From: a virus
DNA: 41,841 nt
Virus record (IMG/VR): IMGVR_UViG_3300032087_003603
Location: 1 to 41,841 of that record
Strand: one strand, 5' to 3'
Positions 28,727 through 38,503 of the stretch are shown here, in pieces; the first letter of the stretch is position 1; each line of letters begins with the position of its first letter. A program made the translations under genes and the position numbers. Below the pieces are notes generated by a model. It saw only the letters and a list, made by a program, of their open reading frames with translations, was not told the DNA's origin and searched no databases.

Positions 28727-31700
28727 AGAGTTACTAGACGCGGAGTTCGCAGCGGAACTTCAGGGCGAACAACTGGACTTAATCGAGGCAGAGAACCCCG
28801 GTTTTACGGACAGGATTGGCATGAGTTCCGTGATAGCTCAAGAGCTTGACATGGAATTTGATACCGTGTTTCAGAACTACGAAGCCATTGCAAAAGAAGC
28901 CGGACATACGGGTGATCCCAAAATTGACAAAGGTTTTGAGGCTGCACGAATTAGGGCACACCAAGAGGTGTCGGAACCAGGAACTCTTAAGGCGTGGTTT
29001 AATTCTGCGGTCCGTGGTGGCATTCGCGTTGGTCAGTTTGGAGATGCAATTCCGTTGCTTAAACACCAAGGCGACATAGATGGTCTCAATACATTAAGGG
29101 ATCGTGCAGACGGTATTATTAAAGATGCTAATACAGAAGAATTCAAAAAGAGGCAAGAAGAGGTTGATTTATACAATGACCGTCGTGATGCTGCCTTGCT
29201 TGGATTTATGTACCCTAGGAAGATTGACCCAAATGACGCATTGGCGTGGGCCGAGACGACCAAGAAAGACATTGACAATAAGATTGCTTCCGCAGAAAAG
29301 AAACGCGATGAGCAAATAATTGACTGGGTGGGCAAACAAGCTGCTTTACTAAAAGTTCCAATGTCATCTAGGCTTGCGGAATTTAAGTCGGAAGAGGGTG
29401 GACTAGGTCTGCTGTTAAACCCTGCTACATTTACTGAAATTTTAGTCGAGGAAATGATTGCCACCACTCCATCATTGGCTATCATGGCTGGGGGAACTGC
29501 GGCTGGGGGTCCATTAACTGGAGCTGCTGCTGGTGGATTGACTGTGTACGCGCAAGGTGTTGGTGCAAATTTCTTTGCCTACCTATCAGATAACAACATA
29601 GACACCTCAAACCAAGAGGCAGTTCGGAATGCTTTAAGTGACAAGGAATTTTACAGTGATGCTATAGACTACGCAATGACCAAGAGTGCTCCTGAAGCAA
29701 TCGCGGCTGCGCTGTCTATGGGTGTTGCGAACAAAGGGAATGCGATATTCAATGCCTTAGTTGTGCAACCTGGCTTGGGTGGAGTTGGAGCGGCTGCTGG
29801 AAACATTGTGGTTGGTGAGGACATTGACATGAAGGACTTCGTTCTGGAAATGGTGATGGAGCTTCCAGGTGGTTCACTTGAAGTAATCTCCCAACGGCTG
29901 CTATCAAAGACTCCAAAGTTTGATCGGGTAATGAATCAAACCGCAAGGCCCCCGTCAAACCACGACATCCAGAAGATGGTTGAGCATACATCCTTGGCAG
30001 AGGTCACGGATGGTATGAGCGAAGAAGAGGCTTTGCTGATAGAGAAACAGAATGATGGAGATCCAAGGGCAGAAAAGCTTTCAAATAACCTAGTCCTTTC
30101 ACAACGTAATTTAGACGAGATCGGAGTTGGCACCGAATGGGCACCACCACGCGATCCTGTTGTTATTGAAGCTGAACCCATACTGGAGCTAGCACAAGGC
30201 ATACAGGATGCAAGAACCGAATTAGAAACTAATCGGGATGTTGAAGAAGACATTGGAGATGTTCCAACTCGTGGAGCACAGCCAGACAAGGACGGAACTC
30301 TTGAAGAAAGAATAGCTCAAAAGGAAGCCCGTGAAGAGGCTAAAAAGAGAAAGGCCCTACAAGAGGAACTGGACGAAATTAATGACGAGATAGATGTGTC
30401 ATTGAGTGAAGCCACTCCAGAAGAAACTGCTGTTGGATTTACGGAAGACAAGCTTAACAAAACCGACGAGAAGGCAGTATCAGATTTACTAAACCATCTT
30501 TCTGGACAGGGAAAACGCTTAAAGCCCACTAGGTTAGCTACGGTACGCGAACGCATTAGGGGCTCAAGAAAGTTGGCAGCATTTGCAAAGAAGCAACTGG
30601 AAAAACTAAACAAAGCCGTACAGCAAGAGCGAACAAGGGCAGATGTCAGAGTGTTTGCAAAAGATGAAAAGATTGCCAACCTCAATGAACGCATGGATCA
30701 GGTTAAGAATGATGCTGCATTTGAACTGAGGGCCATTATTCGCAAACTTAGAAAAGACTTACGTGACAAGGTTAAGCAAATTAAGACCGAGATGTCTCGC
30801 AACAAGATCTCTACGCAGCAAGCAAATCGAGATCAAGCAGCATCTATTTCAGAAGCGATCAAGCAAGTAGAAAAGCTAAGAGACGACCTCAACAAGCGAC
30901 TACCCAAAGAAGACCGCATTAAAGGTCCATCTGTTAAGGAGTTGCCACAGAAGCGTACACTGGAATCCCTTGAAAAGATTTTAGACAAGAAGATTGAAGC
31001 ACTGGAATCCGCTTTTACTGATGCTGTTATTCGCGTTAAGAAAAAACAGGTTAAGCAGTTCGTTAAGGCATTTGAGAAGGACCAATCAGCAGCCAAGAGG
31101 GCTAAGAAGAAGTCGAAGTACACCGCTGAAAGTTCTGAGAATATCAACGATTACCTTTCTCTGTTGGGTTTAACCAAGGAATCTGATAAGGTACGTGCGG
31201 ATGCCATTCAGGAACTAAATAAGCTTGATGACCGGATTGACCAGAATGAAAATGTAGAGCTTACAGAGGACGAGAACATTGTTGTAGAGCGAGCATTGAC
31301 TCCGCTTTTGAGCGATAATCTTACCGAGGCCCAAGTTGACGAGGTCCTTGCCAACATTAAGAGCTTGGACAAAGATGGTATCACTAAACGTCGGGCTGAG
31401 ATTTTGGCCGAAGAGCGTAAGATAAAGTCTGTTAGCGGCACTGTTACTACCGAGGTATCAGCTAGAAACTCTGACAAGGGATTAAAAGTTCCACAGGAGG
31501 TTCGAGCACTAGAGACAACATTCGGAAGACTGAAAAGAAGACTGAAGTATGATTTACTAGATTACCGTAGTGTAAGTGCGATGCTTACTGGTAAGCTTAG
31601 ATCCAAGCTGGAGGACTTGGTATTTGAGCCTATTGCACGGGCTTTTAGCGATGGCGTTCTAGCACAGCAAAGGTTTACGGATTCCTTACACGCTAAGGCT

Positions 31701-33416
31701 AAGGCTCTGGGTATCGACATGTCCTCGCTTGGCACCACCCAGCTAATTACTATCGGAACTAGGGCTATGTCCATCCATGAAGCTATGTTCGTGTACGGGC
31801 ATAGCCAGAATAGCCGAGGACGGACACACCTAAAGGGAACGACTTTTGGCGGTCTGCAGATTAACGGCGAAGTCACTGAAATGATTAGCAACGTGTTGCC
31901 GCAGAAGTACAAAGACTTCGTAGATGCGATCATTGACCACATGGACAACGACGTGTACCCTCGATTGAATGAGATTTACAAGAAGCGTTTCGGTGTCAAT
32001 ATGCCGAAGGAAGAGCGATACCTACCCATCAAGGGGCTGAATGAGGTATCGGCTGGTTCCAACGTATTCAGCGATCACATGCAGTACGCAGGGTTCAAGC
32101 TTTCTAACCAGAAGTTGAGAAGCGGGGCCAAGGTCGGATGGGGTGGTAACAACCTTGATTTGATTGGTTCAGTAATGTCTAATATTGCGAACACTGAGCA
32201 CGTTATTGCTACGTACGATGCCGTACGCAGAGCGGATAAGGTGATGTCTTCTAAGGCGGTTCGCACAGAGTTATCTAAACGAGACCCAGACATCATTAAG
32301 TGGGTGAACAAGTACCTTAAGGGCGTAGCTAGAGGAACTTTTGAGCCCCCAAGCGGAGCGCTAGTCGAAGCCGCATCTCATCTGAGGCAGAATACAGCAG
32401 CCAGCTTGACCGCTATCAATGTAGCCTCTTGGGCCAAGACCCTCGCTCCTTTAATTGCTGTTAAAAAGGACGTAGACCTTGGAGCGTGGACATCCACTAT
32501 GGCTGACATGCCGAATTACTCCAATATGCACGATGCGGCCATGTCGCTATCTACGTTCATGGCTGGTCGTAGGCACACAAATAAGATTGAGGTAGCGGAA
32601 TTGGCAGAGGGAATGAATCGCGGAATGATTATTCCGGGGATGGAAGTTAGTTCGCAAATAGCCGCAAAGTACAAACAGACTACCCAGAAGTTTAAAGAAT
32701 GGGGTTGGTCCATTTACGGAGCACTAGACGGATTTAGCACAACACTGGCATGGACAGCAAAATTTAAAGAGCAGATCAACCAGCATGGGGATCTAAACCT
32801 TGCAATATCCGAGGCAGATCGCATTGTAAAGGTGTATTTCCCGTCAGGCAGAATAGACCAGTTGCCGTTGTTTTTTAGCAGCGGTGGATTGGAGAGACAG
32901 CTAACTACGTTTACGGCTGACATGAACCGGATGTTGAACCTTGGATTTACAGGGCAGCAGCTCAAAACCGGAAAGGTTCGCGAGGCAGTGCTTTTTGTGG
33001 CGTTTCCGGCTGTGTTGTCTTCGTTCTATCTCGCCGGAACCGACTTCTTGGGTGATTCCCTTAAGGAGGTTCTTGGTTTGCGGGAGAAGGACGAAGAAAA
33101 AGATAAGCAATATTGGCAAGACACCGCTAGGTACATAACATCACAATTTGTTGGTGGCGTTCCGGTTGTGGGACAGGCAATAGAAGGCAAGGTTGCACAG
33201 GTTGTTGGTGATGATGCCGCTGCTTGGTATCTTGGGCAGAGCAACATGGTGTTCACCTCTACTTTCAAGGATATTCATAGGGGAAATTATATATCAGCGT
33301 TTAGTAAAGCAAGTGGTGCTCCAGGTGCCAATTACTGGGCTTATGCTGCTGACAAATATTTAAAGAGCATCCTTAAGGAGGAAAAGGCAGAGAAAGATTC
33401 CAGCCTAATTTACTAA
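28707..33416 (+). CDS. Very large internal virion / DNA ejection protein, T7 gp16-like
   Basis: A 1569-residue protein. It has hydrophobic Ala/Gly segments near 245-295 and 315-370, which could cross the inner membrane, and long charged coiled coils at about 520-800 (EERIAQKEAREEAKKRKALQ; KAVQQERTRADVRVF). The last 400 residues are mixed (SAMLTGKLRSKLEDLVFEPI; FFSSGGLERQLTTFTADMNR) and resemble the C-terminal part of large podoviral ejection proteins. No lytic transglycosylase motif (catalytic Glu block) is evident. The start overlaps the previous gene by 20 bases. Confidence 0.65.
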   Translation: MPALTNRELLDAEFAAELQGEQLDLIEAENPGFTDRIGMSSVIAQELDMEFDTVFQNYEAIAKEAGHTGDPKIDKGFEAARIRAHQEVSEPGTLKAWFNSAVRGGIRVGQFGDAIPLLKHQGDIDGLNTLRDRADGIIKDANTEEFKKRQEEVDLYNDRRDAALLGFMYPRKIDPNDALAWAETTKKDIDNKIASAEKKRDEQIIDWVGKQAALLKVPMSSRLAEFKSEEGGLGLLLNPATFTEILVEEMIATTPSLAIMAGGTAAGGPLTGAAAGGLTVYAQGVGANFFAYLSDNNIDTSNQEAVRNALSDKEFYSDAIDYAMTKSAPEAIAAALSMGVANKGNAIFNALVVQPGLGGVGAAAGNIVVGEDIDMKDFVLEMVMELPGGSLEVISQRLLSKTPKFDRVMNQTARPPSNHDIQKMVEHTSLAEVTDGMSEEEALLIEKQNDGDPRAEKLSNNLVLSQRNLDEIGVGTEWAPPRDPVVIEAEPILELAQGIQDARTELETNRDVEEDIGDVPTRGAQPDKDGTLEERIAQKEAREEAKKRKALQEELDEINDEIDVSLSEATPEETAVGFTEDKLNKTDEKAVSDLLNHLSGQGKRLKPTRLATVRERIRGSRKLAAFAKKQLEKLNKAVQQERTRADVRVFAKDEKIANLNERMDQVKNDAAFELRAIIRKLRKDLRDKVKQIKTEMSRNKISTQQANRDQAASISEAIKQVEKLRDDLNKRLPKEDRIKGPSVKELPQKRTLESLEKILDKKIEALESAFTDAVIRVKKKQVKQFVKAFEKDQSAAKRAKKKSKYTAESSENINDYLSLLGLTKESDKVRADAIQELNKLDDRIDQNENVELTEDENIVVERALTPLLSDNLTEAQVDEVLANIKSLDKDGITKRRAEILAEERKIKSVSGTVTTEVSARNSDKGLKVPQEVRALETTFGRLKRRLKYDLLDYRSVSAMLTGKLRSKLEDLVFEPIARAFSDGVLAQQRFTDSLHAKAKALGIDMSSLGTTQLITIGTRAMSIHEAMFVYGHSQNSRGRTHLKGTTFGGLQINGEVTEMISNVLPQKYKDFVDAIIDHMDNDVYPRLNEIYKKRFGVNMPKEERYLPIKGLNEVSAGSNVFSDHMQYAGFKLSNQKLRSGAKVGWGGNNLDLIGSVMSNIANTEHVIATYDAVRRADKVMSSKAVRTELSKRDPDIIKWVNKYLKGVARGTFEPPSGALVEAASHLRQNTAASLTAINVASWAKTLAPLIAVKKDVDLGAWTSTMADMPNYSNMHDAAMSLSTFMAGRRHTNKIEVAELAEGMNRGMIIPGMEVSSQIAAKYKQTTQKFKEWGWSIYGALDGFSTTLAWTAKFKEQINQHGDLNLAISEADRIVKVYFPSGRIDQLPLFFSSGGLERQLTTFTADMNRMLNLGFTGQQLKTGKVREAVLFVAFPAVLSSFYLAGTDFLGDSLKEVLGLREKDEEKDKQYWQDTARYITSQFVGGVPVVGQAIEGKVAQVVGDDAAAWYLGQSNMVFTSTFKDIHRGNYISAFSKASGAPGANYWAYAADKYLKSILKEEKAEKDSSLIY

Positions 33417-33423
33417 AATAACA

Positions 33424-34896
33424 ATGGCTAAAATTTTACAGACACAGGCGATTACGTCTGACACATTCAGGACGAACGCAGAAACAAGATTTAGCGAATC
33501 GGCCTTTGGCGAACAGGTTATTGCCCAGGAGCTGCCATTTATCCAGTCAGCCCCAATTTATAATCTGCTTCCGTCCAACTTTAGGGCGTACACGGCAACC
33601 GGCGGTACGGCTGGGGTTGAAAACAAAATGTTTAAGGCCAGCACCGGAACATCTGCTGGAGGATATGGTGCTGTTCAATCTTTTCGCTCACTAAATTACA
33701 AGCCCGGAGAGGGTGGAGTGGCCAAGTTTACAGCGTTGTTTGAGAGCAATGCAGCCAATTCTTGGCAGGGAGTGGGCCTAATCAACCTTGGGGATGAGCT
33801 ATCCTTTGGCTATAATGGCACCGATTTTGGGGTTTGGCATAGGTACGGTGGCTTGGCTGAGGTAAGAACCATCACCGTCACTGGCGCGGCTGGGGGTGGC
33901 GAAAACCTAACCCTAACGCTTAACGGAACCGCTGAGACGGTGCCCCTAACGGCTGGCACGGTGGAGCACAACGCCTACGAAATAGCTGACTACATTAACG
34001 CATCCGTAAGTGGCTGGGACGCAGATCAAGTTGATGCCACTGTAATAATTTCAGCATCGTCAGATGGTGCAAAGGCCGGGGCTTACTCCTTTTCATCTGC
34101 TACGGCAACTGGAACCATTGGCCAAGATGTAGCTGGCGTTACCAAGACCTCTGACTTTGTTGCTCAAGCAAATTGGAATGGCGAGAATATTTCGATTGAC
34201 CCGACCAAGGGGAATGTGTTTAAGATTAGGTATCAATATTTGGGTTTTGGTGCTATTTTTTACGACATAGAAGAACCATCCACTGGGCGTTTTAAAACCG
34301 TCCACACTATTGGGTACGCCAATTCAGCAACTTCCCCGTCCTTAGGAAACCCGTCTTTGAGGTTTGGCCTTTATGCCGTTAATCTGACAAACACTTCAGA
34401 CTTGGTAGTTAGAACCGGCTCCTGTGGACTGTTTGTGGACGGACAACGTGAGTCTACCAGAAACCCTAGAGCTGTTGTAAACACGCAGTCCGTTGGAACA
34501 TCATTCACTAATATTCTTACCCTGCGAAACAGAAGGACGTACAACGGCTACATCAATCAAGTAGAAATTCAACCACTATTGCTGGACATATCTTCCGAAA
34601 CTGGCTCTAAGAATTTTGAAATTGAGGTGAGGGCTACGACAGACACTGGGGTTGAGCAAGATTTCACAAATGTGGGCACCAATCTTGTCGGTGACATTGA
34701 CACAACTTCCGTAACCGTATCTGGGGGCAGGTTGCTTGCGTCAGCCGTTGTCGCCCCACAGACAAACACGGTCATTGACCTTTCGGCTCTTGGGATTCGC
34801 ATTCCACCATCGCTTCACTTGGTGATTCAGGCTAAGAAGGCATCGGGAGCAGCGTCTGACATTTCGGCAGCATTAACTTATTACGAGGATTTATGA
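33424..34896 (+). CDS. Structural appendage protein, 490 aa
   Basis: A beta-rich protein with a distinctive DFGVWHRYGGLAEVRTITVT segment followed by a LTLTLNGTAETVPL domain and a C-terminal DLSALGIRIPPSLHLVIQAK. Similar HRYGG-plus-repeat proteins occur in tailed phages and some large DNA viruses as virion surface proteins. I cannot name the family exactly. It begins the adhesin cluster; its leader (AAATAACA) lacks a Shine-Dalgarno sequence. Confidence 0.55.
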   Translation: MAKILQTQAITSDTFRTNAETRFSESAFGEQVIAQELPFIQSAPIYNLLPSNFRAYTATGGTAGVENKMFKASTGTSAGGYGAVQSFRSLNYKPGEGGVAKFTALFESNAANSWQGVGLINLGDELSFGYNGTDFGVWHRYGGLAEVRTITVTGAAGGGENLTLTLNGTAETVPLTAGTVEHNAYEIADYINASVSGWDADQVDATVIISASSDGAKAGAYSFSSATATGTIGQDVAGVTKTSDFVAQANWNGENISIDPTKGNVFKIRYQYLGFGAIFYDIEEPSTGRFKTVHTIGYANSATSPSLGNPSLRFGLYAVNLTNTSDLVVRTGSCGLFVDGQRESTRNPRAVVNTQSVGTSFTNILTLRNRRTYNGYINQVEIQPLLLDISSETGSKNFEIEVRATTDTGVEQDFTNVGTNLVGDIDTTSVTVSGGRLLASAVVAPQTNTVIDLSALGIRIPPSLHLVIQAKKASGAASDISAALTYYEDL

Positions 34897-34904
34897 TTTT
34901 TTAC

Positions 34905-34933
34905 TTGACATTTTAACTCAAATTTGTTATAAT
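34905..34933 (+). promoter_or_regulatory. Late promoter 4 (adhesin cluster), consensus sigma-70 type
   Basis: TTGACA, 17 bases, TATAAT. The spacer TTTTAACTCAAATTTGT is close to that of promoter 2. The start near 34940 gives a leader of about 35 nt. Confidence 0.85.
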
Positions 34934-34974
34934 GTCACGCACTTAGACAATTAACCACAAAACCAACGACCACA

Positions 34975-35229
34975 ATGGCTCAATCATTAGGCTCTCCAGC
35001 CAAAGTTTACAAAACAGTTACTCCACACGACTCGAACAGGGTTTTCACTGACGCTAAATTCCAATGGATTTACGTTGGGGGAACTGCCGGAGACGTTGTG
35101 GTTAATCCAGGTGGAGGACAATCAAATGTCACCATTCCAGCCGCAGCTAACAGCTATCACCCCGTGCAGGGGACGGTAATACTTTCCACCGGAACAACCG
35201 CAACTCCCATTATAGCAGCTAAACTGTAA
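34975..35229 (+). CDS. Spike-base-like small virion protein (RCAP_rcc01079-type)
   Basis: A protein of 84 residues. FQWIYVGGTAGDVVVNPGGG and the ending TTATPIIAAKL match the beta-sandwich pattern of the spike base protein family found in gene transfer agents and phages. It would be a small structural unit at the base of spikes or fibres. It has its own promoter upstream and an A/C-rich leader. The next small gene starts on its last base. Confidence 0.55.
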   Translation: MAQSLGSPAKVYKTVTPHDSNRVFTDAKFQWIYVGGTAGDVVVNPGGGQSNVTIPAAANSYHPVQGTVILSTGTTATPIIAAKL

Positions 35230-35384
35230 TGGCTATTCTAGTAAGGGTCAATGCTTGGGTCAATAGTATCATCATTGACACTGGGGCTGGTGCGGGAACT
35301 CCAGCAGCTACGGACTTCTTATTTGAGGACTCGGTTGTGTACGAGTTCGAGGACTCCGTGCAGTTTGAATTCGAGGACGCATAA
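35229..35384 (+). CDS. Tiny acidic repeat protein, 51 aa
   Basis: The frame begins MAILVRVNAWVNSIIIDTGA and ends with a short acidic repeat (FEDSVVYEFEDSVQFEFEDA). Two to three copies of FEDSV/EFED suggest a beta-hairpin that can stack, as in small phage spike parts. ATG and the upstream TAA share one base. I do not recognise it by name. Confidence 0.55.
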   Translation: MAILVRVNAWVNSIIIDTGAGAGTPAATDFLFEDSVVYEFEDSVQFEFEDA

Positions 35385-35402
35385 CTTTAACTAACACTTA
35401 CA

Positions 35403-36170
35403 ATGGCAAAACTATCAGCAAGATCCCAGTCGGGCACCGTAACATCGGCAAGTAACATTCACGTAGTAAACGATCCGGCGGGGACTCCGGTGTCCAGCAA
35501 GGAAACCCTTGACAGTGTTGTTATGTCCGGTGCCTTGAACCCGTTAGACACGGGACTTACGGCGGGAACAACTCAGACACAGGCGGGTGGCCTAGCCCTC
35601 ACTGCGGCAATCAACGATGTTACTACGGTAACTAATGCCAATGACGCGGTAACGCTAATCACGGCAGTCGCACAGATCAAGCAGACCGTTTATAACAATG
35701 GGGCTAATGTGCTACAGGTATTCCCAGCCGCCTCCGACAATCTCGGAGAGGGTGTTGACGCCAGCACAACCATTGATCCGGGGCAGTTCGGAGTGTTTAC
35801 CGCGAAGGATGCGACCAACTGGATTAGCGTTATCTCTACGCCAAGCAGTGCGGTAACGCTTCACACTGGCTCTGGTACGCTGACACGGGCTCAAATGAGC
35901 AACGGTCACACGAATTACGTTAATGCCGCCGCAACTCTTACGATGCTAGCAGTGGACACTGAAACCAACTTCAATGTTAAAACCATTGGAGCTGTAGCGG
36001 TAAGCGTAGATCCGAATGCCTCTGACCTGCTTTACCTTGACGGTACGGCCTTGGATGACGGGGATAAGATTACGAACCTCTCAACCGCTGGTGACGTTGC
36101 CACTATTCAATACTACAGTGCTGTAGGGGCTTACGCAGCAACCAACGGGTGGACAGACGGCGGCGTATAA
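35403..36170 (+). CDS. Tail/surface structural protein, 255 aa
   Basis: A Thr/Ala/Asn-rich beta protein. The central part (VTLITAVAQIKQTVYNNGANVLQVFPAASDNLGEG split over about 85-115) is a recurring pattern in phage and virus surface proteins with tandem beta units. There is no enzyme motif. Its leader TTAACTAACACTTACA lacks a Shine-Dalgarno sequence. It belongs to the promoter 4 cluster. Confidence 0.6.
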   Translation: MAKLSARSQSGTVTSASNIHVVNDPAGTPVSSKETLDSVVMSGALNPLDTGLTAGTTQTQAGGLALTAAINDVTTVTNANDAVTLITAVAQIKQTVYNNGANVLQVFPAASDNLGEGVDASTTIDPGQFGVFTAKDATNWISVISTPSSAVTLHTGSGTLTRAQMSNGHTNYVNAAATLTMLAVDTETNFNVKTIGAVAVSVDPNASDLLYLDGTALDDGDKITNLSTAGDVATIQYYSAVGAYAATNGWTDGGV

Positions 36171-36172
36171 TT

Positions 36173-36883
36173 ATGGCTGACGTAACATCACAGGGAGTTT
36201 TAAGCGCAGTTGCTAGGAAGAACGCGGGGGGAGATGCGTTTGCCGCTGCGGTTACTGCCGACAGCCCCGTTGCTTGGTGGCGGCTAGACGAAACATCTGG
36301 AACCGCACTAGCAGATCAGCAAGGCACTTATGGATTAACGGCCACTGGAACATACACACTAAATCAAGCTGGGCTAATAGGATCTAATGCAGCAATCGAC
36401 TTTAACGGAGGTTATGCAGACAGAACTGGAGGTCCAGACCTAACCACAGCGCTCACCATTGAGTTAGTTTGCAAAATTGATGCAATCGCAGGAGCCCCAG
36501 CTTGGGCCTCATTGATTAGTTATGGAACATCTTCTGCTAACACTTGGTCCCTATATCGAACAAGCTCAACAAACGAATTGTCTCTTGGGATGTCGGCTAA
36601 CTCAACATGGACAACTGGGTTTTCTGGAATTGCAGATGGAACAAGTCACCATGTCGTAGTTACCTTTGGTAGTGGAACTGGGGAGCTTTGGATTGACGGT
36701 GTTTCTCAAGGCACGGATGCAGGAACCGCAAATACCAATAACACAGGACACACGTTAAGGATAGGAGCATCAAGGGATGCCTCTCCCGTATCGGCAGAAG
36801 GTGTCTACGATGAAGTAGTTTTATACGACTCAGTATTAAGTGATGCGAGAATAGGTGTACACTTTTCTGCAACTGGATTATGA
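36173..36883 (+). CDS. LamG / concanavalin A-like domain protein (adhesin)
   Basis: A 236-residue protein. AWWRLDETSGTALADQQG near 36-53 and the late YDEVVLYDSVLSDARI block are classic for LamG-like jelly-roll domains that bind sugars. The start is the ATG at 36173; a GTG at 36149 lies within the preceding gene. Likely a receptor-binding or surface-adhesion component. ATGA couples it to the next gene. Confidence 0.75.
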   Translation: MADVTSQGVLSAVARKNAGGDAFAAAVTADSPVAWWRLDETSGTALADQQGTYGLTATGTYTLNQAGLIGSNAAIDFNGGYADRTGGPDLTTALTIELVCKIDAIAGAPAWASLISYGTSSANTWSLYRTSSTNELSLGMSANSTWTTGFSGIADGTSHHVVVTFGSGTGELWIDGVSQGTDAGTANTNNTGHTLRIGASRDASPVSAEGVYDEVVLYDSVLSDARIGVHFSATGL

Positions 36884-38058
36884 GCACACCAACAGAGGTA
36901 GAAAGCTACGGACCTAATGGTACACATTGGCCGAATCAACTGCCTACACCGTTCATGTACGATGACGGCACGGCTGGTAATGTGGTCAATGTTGCATGTT
37001 CGTGGGCGGCTATACAGACGGCGTTAGACGCAGTAACAGCTACACAAGCTAATGTAGACGGTACACTGATTTTGGTAGCTGATGGAACCCTTACTGGAAA
37101 TGGCGAGGGCTCCGCATCGACTGCCGTTATCACCGCCACTGGAGACTCTACATGGACCCAGCGCGTAACCGTGGCTCCTGCTAGCGGATACGGAGGGGTT
37201 ACTTTTTCTGGTGGCCCCCGAATTCAGGCGGCAGACGGTATTTGCTGGGCTGGATTTAAGGGAGACGGAAGCAGAATAGCTTTCTCGGCTTGCAACAATG
37301 CTGCTGTAGCATGGACTTCAGGATCTGGGTTCTACATTTGGGGTGCTGAAGGCAACGGCATAACGGGCAATTGTGACACTTTTGAGATTGTTGAATTTGT
37401 AAACAATGACGTAAGCGTGGGCCAGTCTGACCGATGCCTTGTGCAATCTGCTGGAGGAAACATTTCCAATCTTTACTTTACCGGCACTTATCTGACTCCG
37501 CGATACCTCCCCACGGGATTTACTCCACCTCCAAAGAACGATACTTGCCAGTTTATTCAGAGTGGAGGCGGGACAGTAACGGAAATCTTTTATGAAGATT
37601 CCGTTTTCTTTGCATCATCTAATGCGGCAGCAACACCCATGATTGGGTATGACTTGGATCACACTGCTCTTATTGGTGGAGATACAGCGAAGGAGCGATA
37701 CCCATATCCAGCGGGAGCTGCCACCTCGACGGGTGGCACGTACTCATCCTTGAATGGAAATGGTGCCAATATGAATTTCACCAATGGGTGTTGGGTTTCA
37801 AACTGGAATGTTGGAACTGGAGATGCGGCTACACCCGTTGATTCCGTAACGTCATCTAAGATTAAGGCTGCTTCGGAAACGGGAACCGCTGTTCCCGCAA
37901 GTGGAGGCTGGACATTAGTGCCTAGTGAAACCCTGTCCGACATTGGATTGCCAGACGAACCAACCGACAGCTACCTAGAGGAAATCTGGGCGGGTGCGGC
38001 TGTTTTGCCTGCTCCAATTAAATCATCCTCCGCAGCTTCCGCAGCCCTTATATCGTAG
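36880..38058 (+). CDS. Beta-helix-like tail protein, 392 aa
   Basis: A beta-rich protein with WAAIQTALDAVTATQANVDG and LILVADGTLTGNGEG-like strands, then repeated short strands as in right-handed beta-helix (pectate lyase-like) proteins. It lacks the clear catalytic residues I would need to call an enzyme. A tail-associated receptor protein or depolymerase is likely by context. A Ser/Ala-rich tail ends it. Confidence 0.55.
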   Translation: MSTPTEVESYGPNGTHWPNQLPTPFMYDDGTAGNVVNVACSWAAIQTALDAVTATQANVDGTLILVADGTLTGNGEGSASTAVITATGDSTWTQRVTVAPASGYGGVTFSGGPRIQAADGICWAGFKGDGSRIAFSACNNAAVAWTSGSGFYIWGAEGNGITGNCDTFEIVEFVNNDVSVGQSDRCLVQSAGGNISNLYFTGTYLTPRYLPTGFTPPPKNDTCQFIQSGGGTVTEIFYEDSVFFASSNAAATPMIGYDLDHTALIGGDTAKERYPYPAGAATSTGGTYSSLNGNGANMNFTNGCWVSNWNVGTGDAATPVDSVTSSKIKAASETGTAVPASGGWTLVPSETLSDIGLPDEPTDSYLEEIWAGAAVLPAPIKSSSAASAALIS

Positions 38059-38062
38059 TGCA

Positions 38063-38491
38063 ATGCTAGACAATATCGAAAGTTCAGCAATCAGTGCAGC
38101 CCTTGGGATAGGGTCCGGTGGAGTGATGGGTGCCCTTAGCTCGTTGCTAGAAACCGTGAACTCAATAGCCAAGAACAACTTCCAGATACTACTTAAGAAG
38201 GGCGAGTTTGTCGAGGCATCTATGGAGAAGGCTGACAAGCGTGGATCTAGGTGGATGAGGGCGTCGCTGGTGGGTCTTGCTGTTACGGGGTTTGTGGTCG
38301 CTTGGATTGCTGGTTTTCTGGATCTGCCTATACAGCTTGAGCAGGAGGTAACAAAGGGATGGTTCATTTGGAAGAAGACTGTAACGGAATTGGTTCAGAC
38401 AGGCGGGATTGTTGTGTTTAAGGAGCTTAGGGACATACTTGTATACTCCCTAACTTTTTCAATGGGGTACATTGGAATGAAAAGCAGATGA
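38063..38491 (+). CDS. Putative holin (GTA holin 3TM-like)
   Basis: A 142-residue protein starting MLDNIESSAISAALGIGSGG. It has a Gly-rich amphipathic N-terminus, a membrane helix (SLVGLAVTGFVVAWIAGFL at about 69-87) and a C-terminal hydrophobic helix (ILVYSLTFSMGYIGM). This layout resembles the GTA_holin_3TM family. The ATG at 38063 is preferred; a longer frame would start inside the previous gene. It lies between tail genes instead of a typical lysis cassette. Confidence 0.5.
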   Translation: MLDNIESSAISAALGIGSGGVMGALSSLLETVNSIAKNNFQILLKKGEFVEASMEKADKRGSRWMRASLVGLAVTGFVVAWIAGFLDLPIQLEQEVTKGWFIWKKTVTELVQTGGIVVFKELRDILVYSLTFSMGYIGMKSR

Positions 38492-38503
38492 GTAATTAAG
38501 AAA

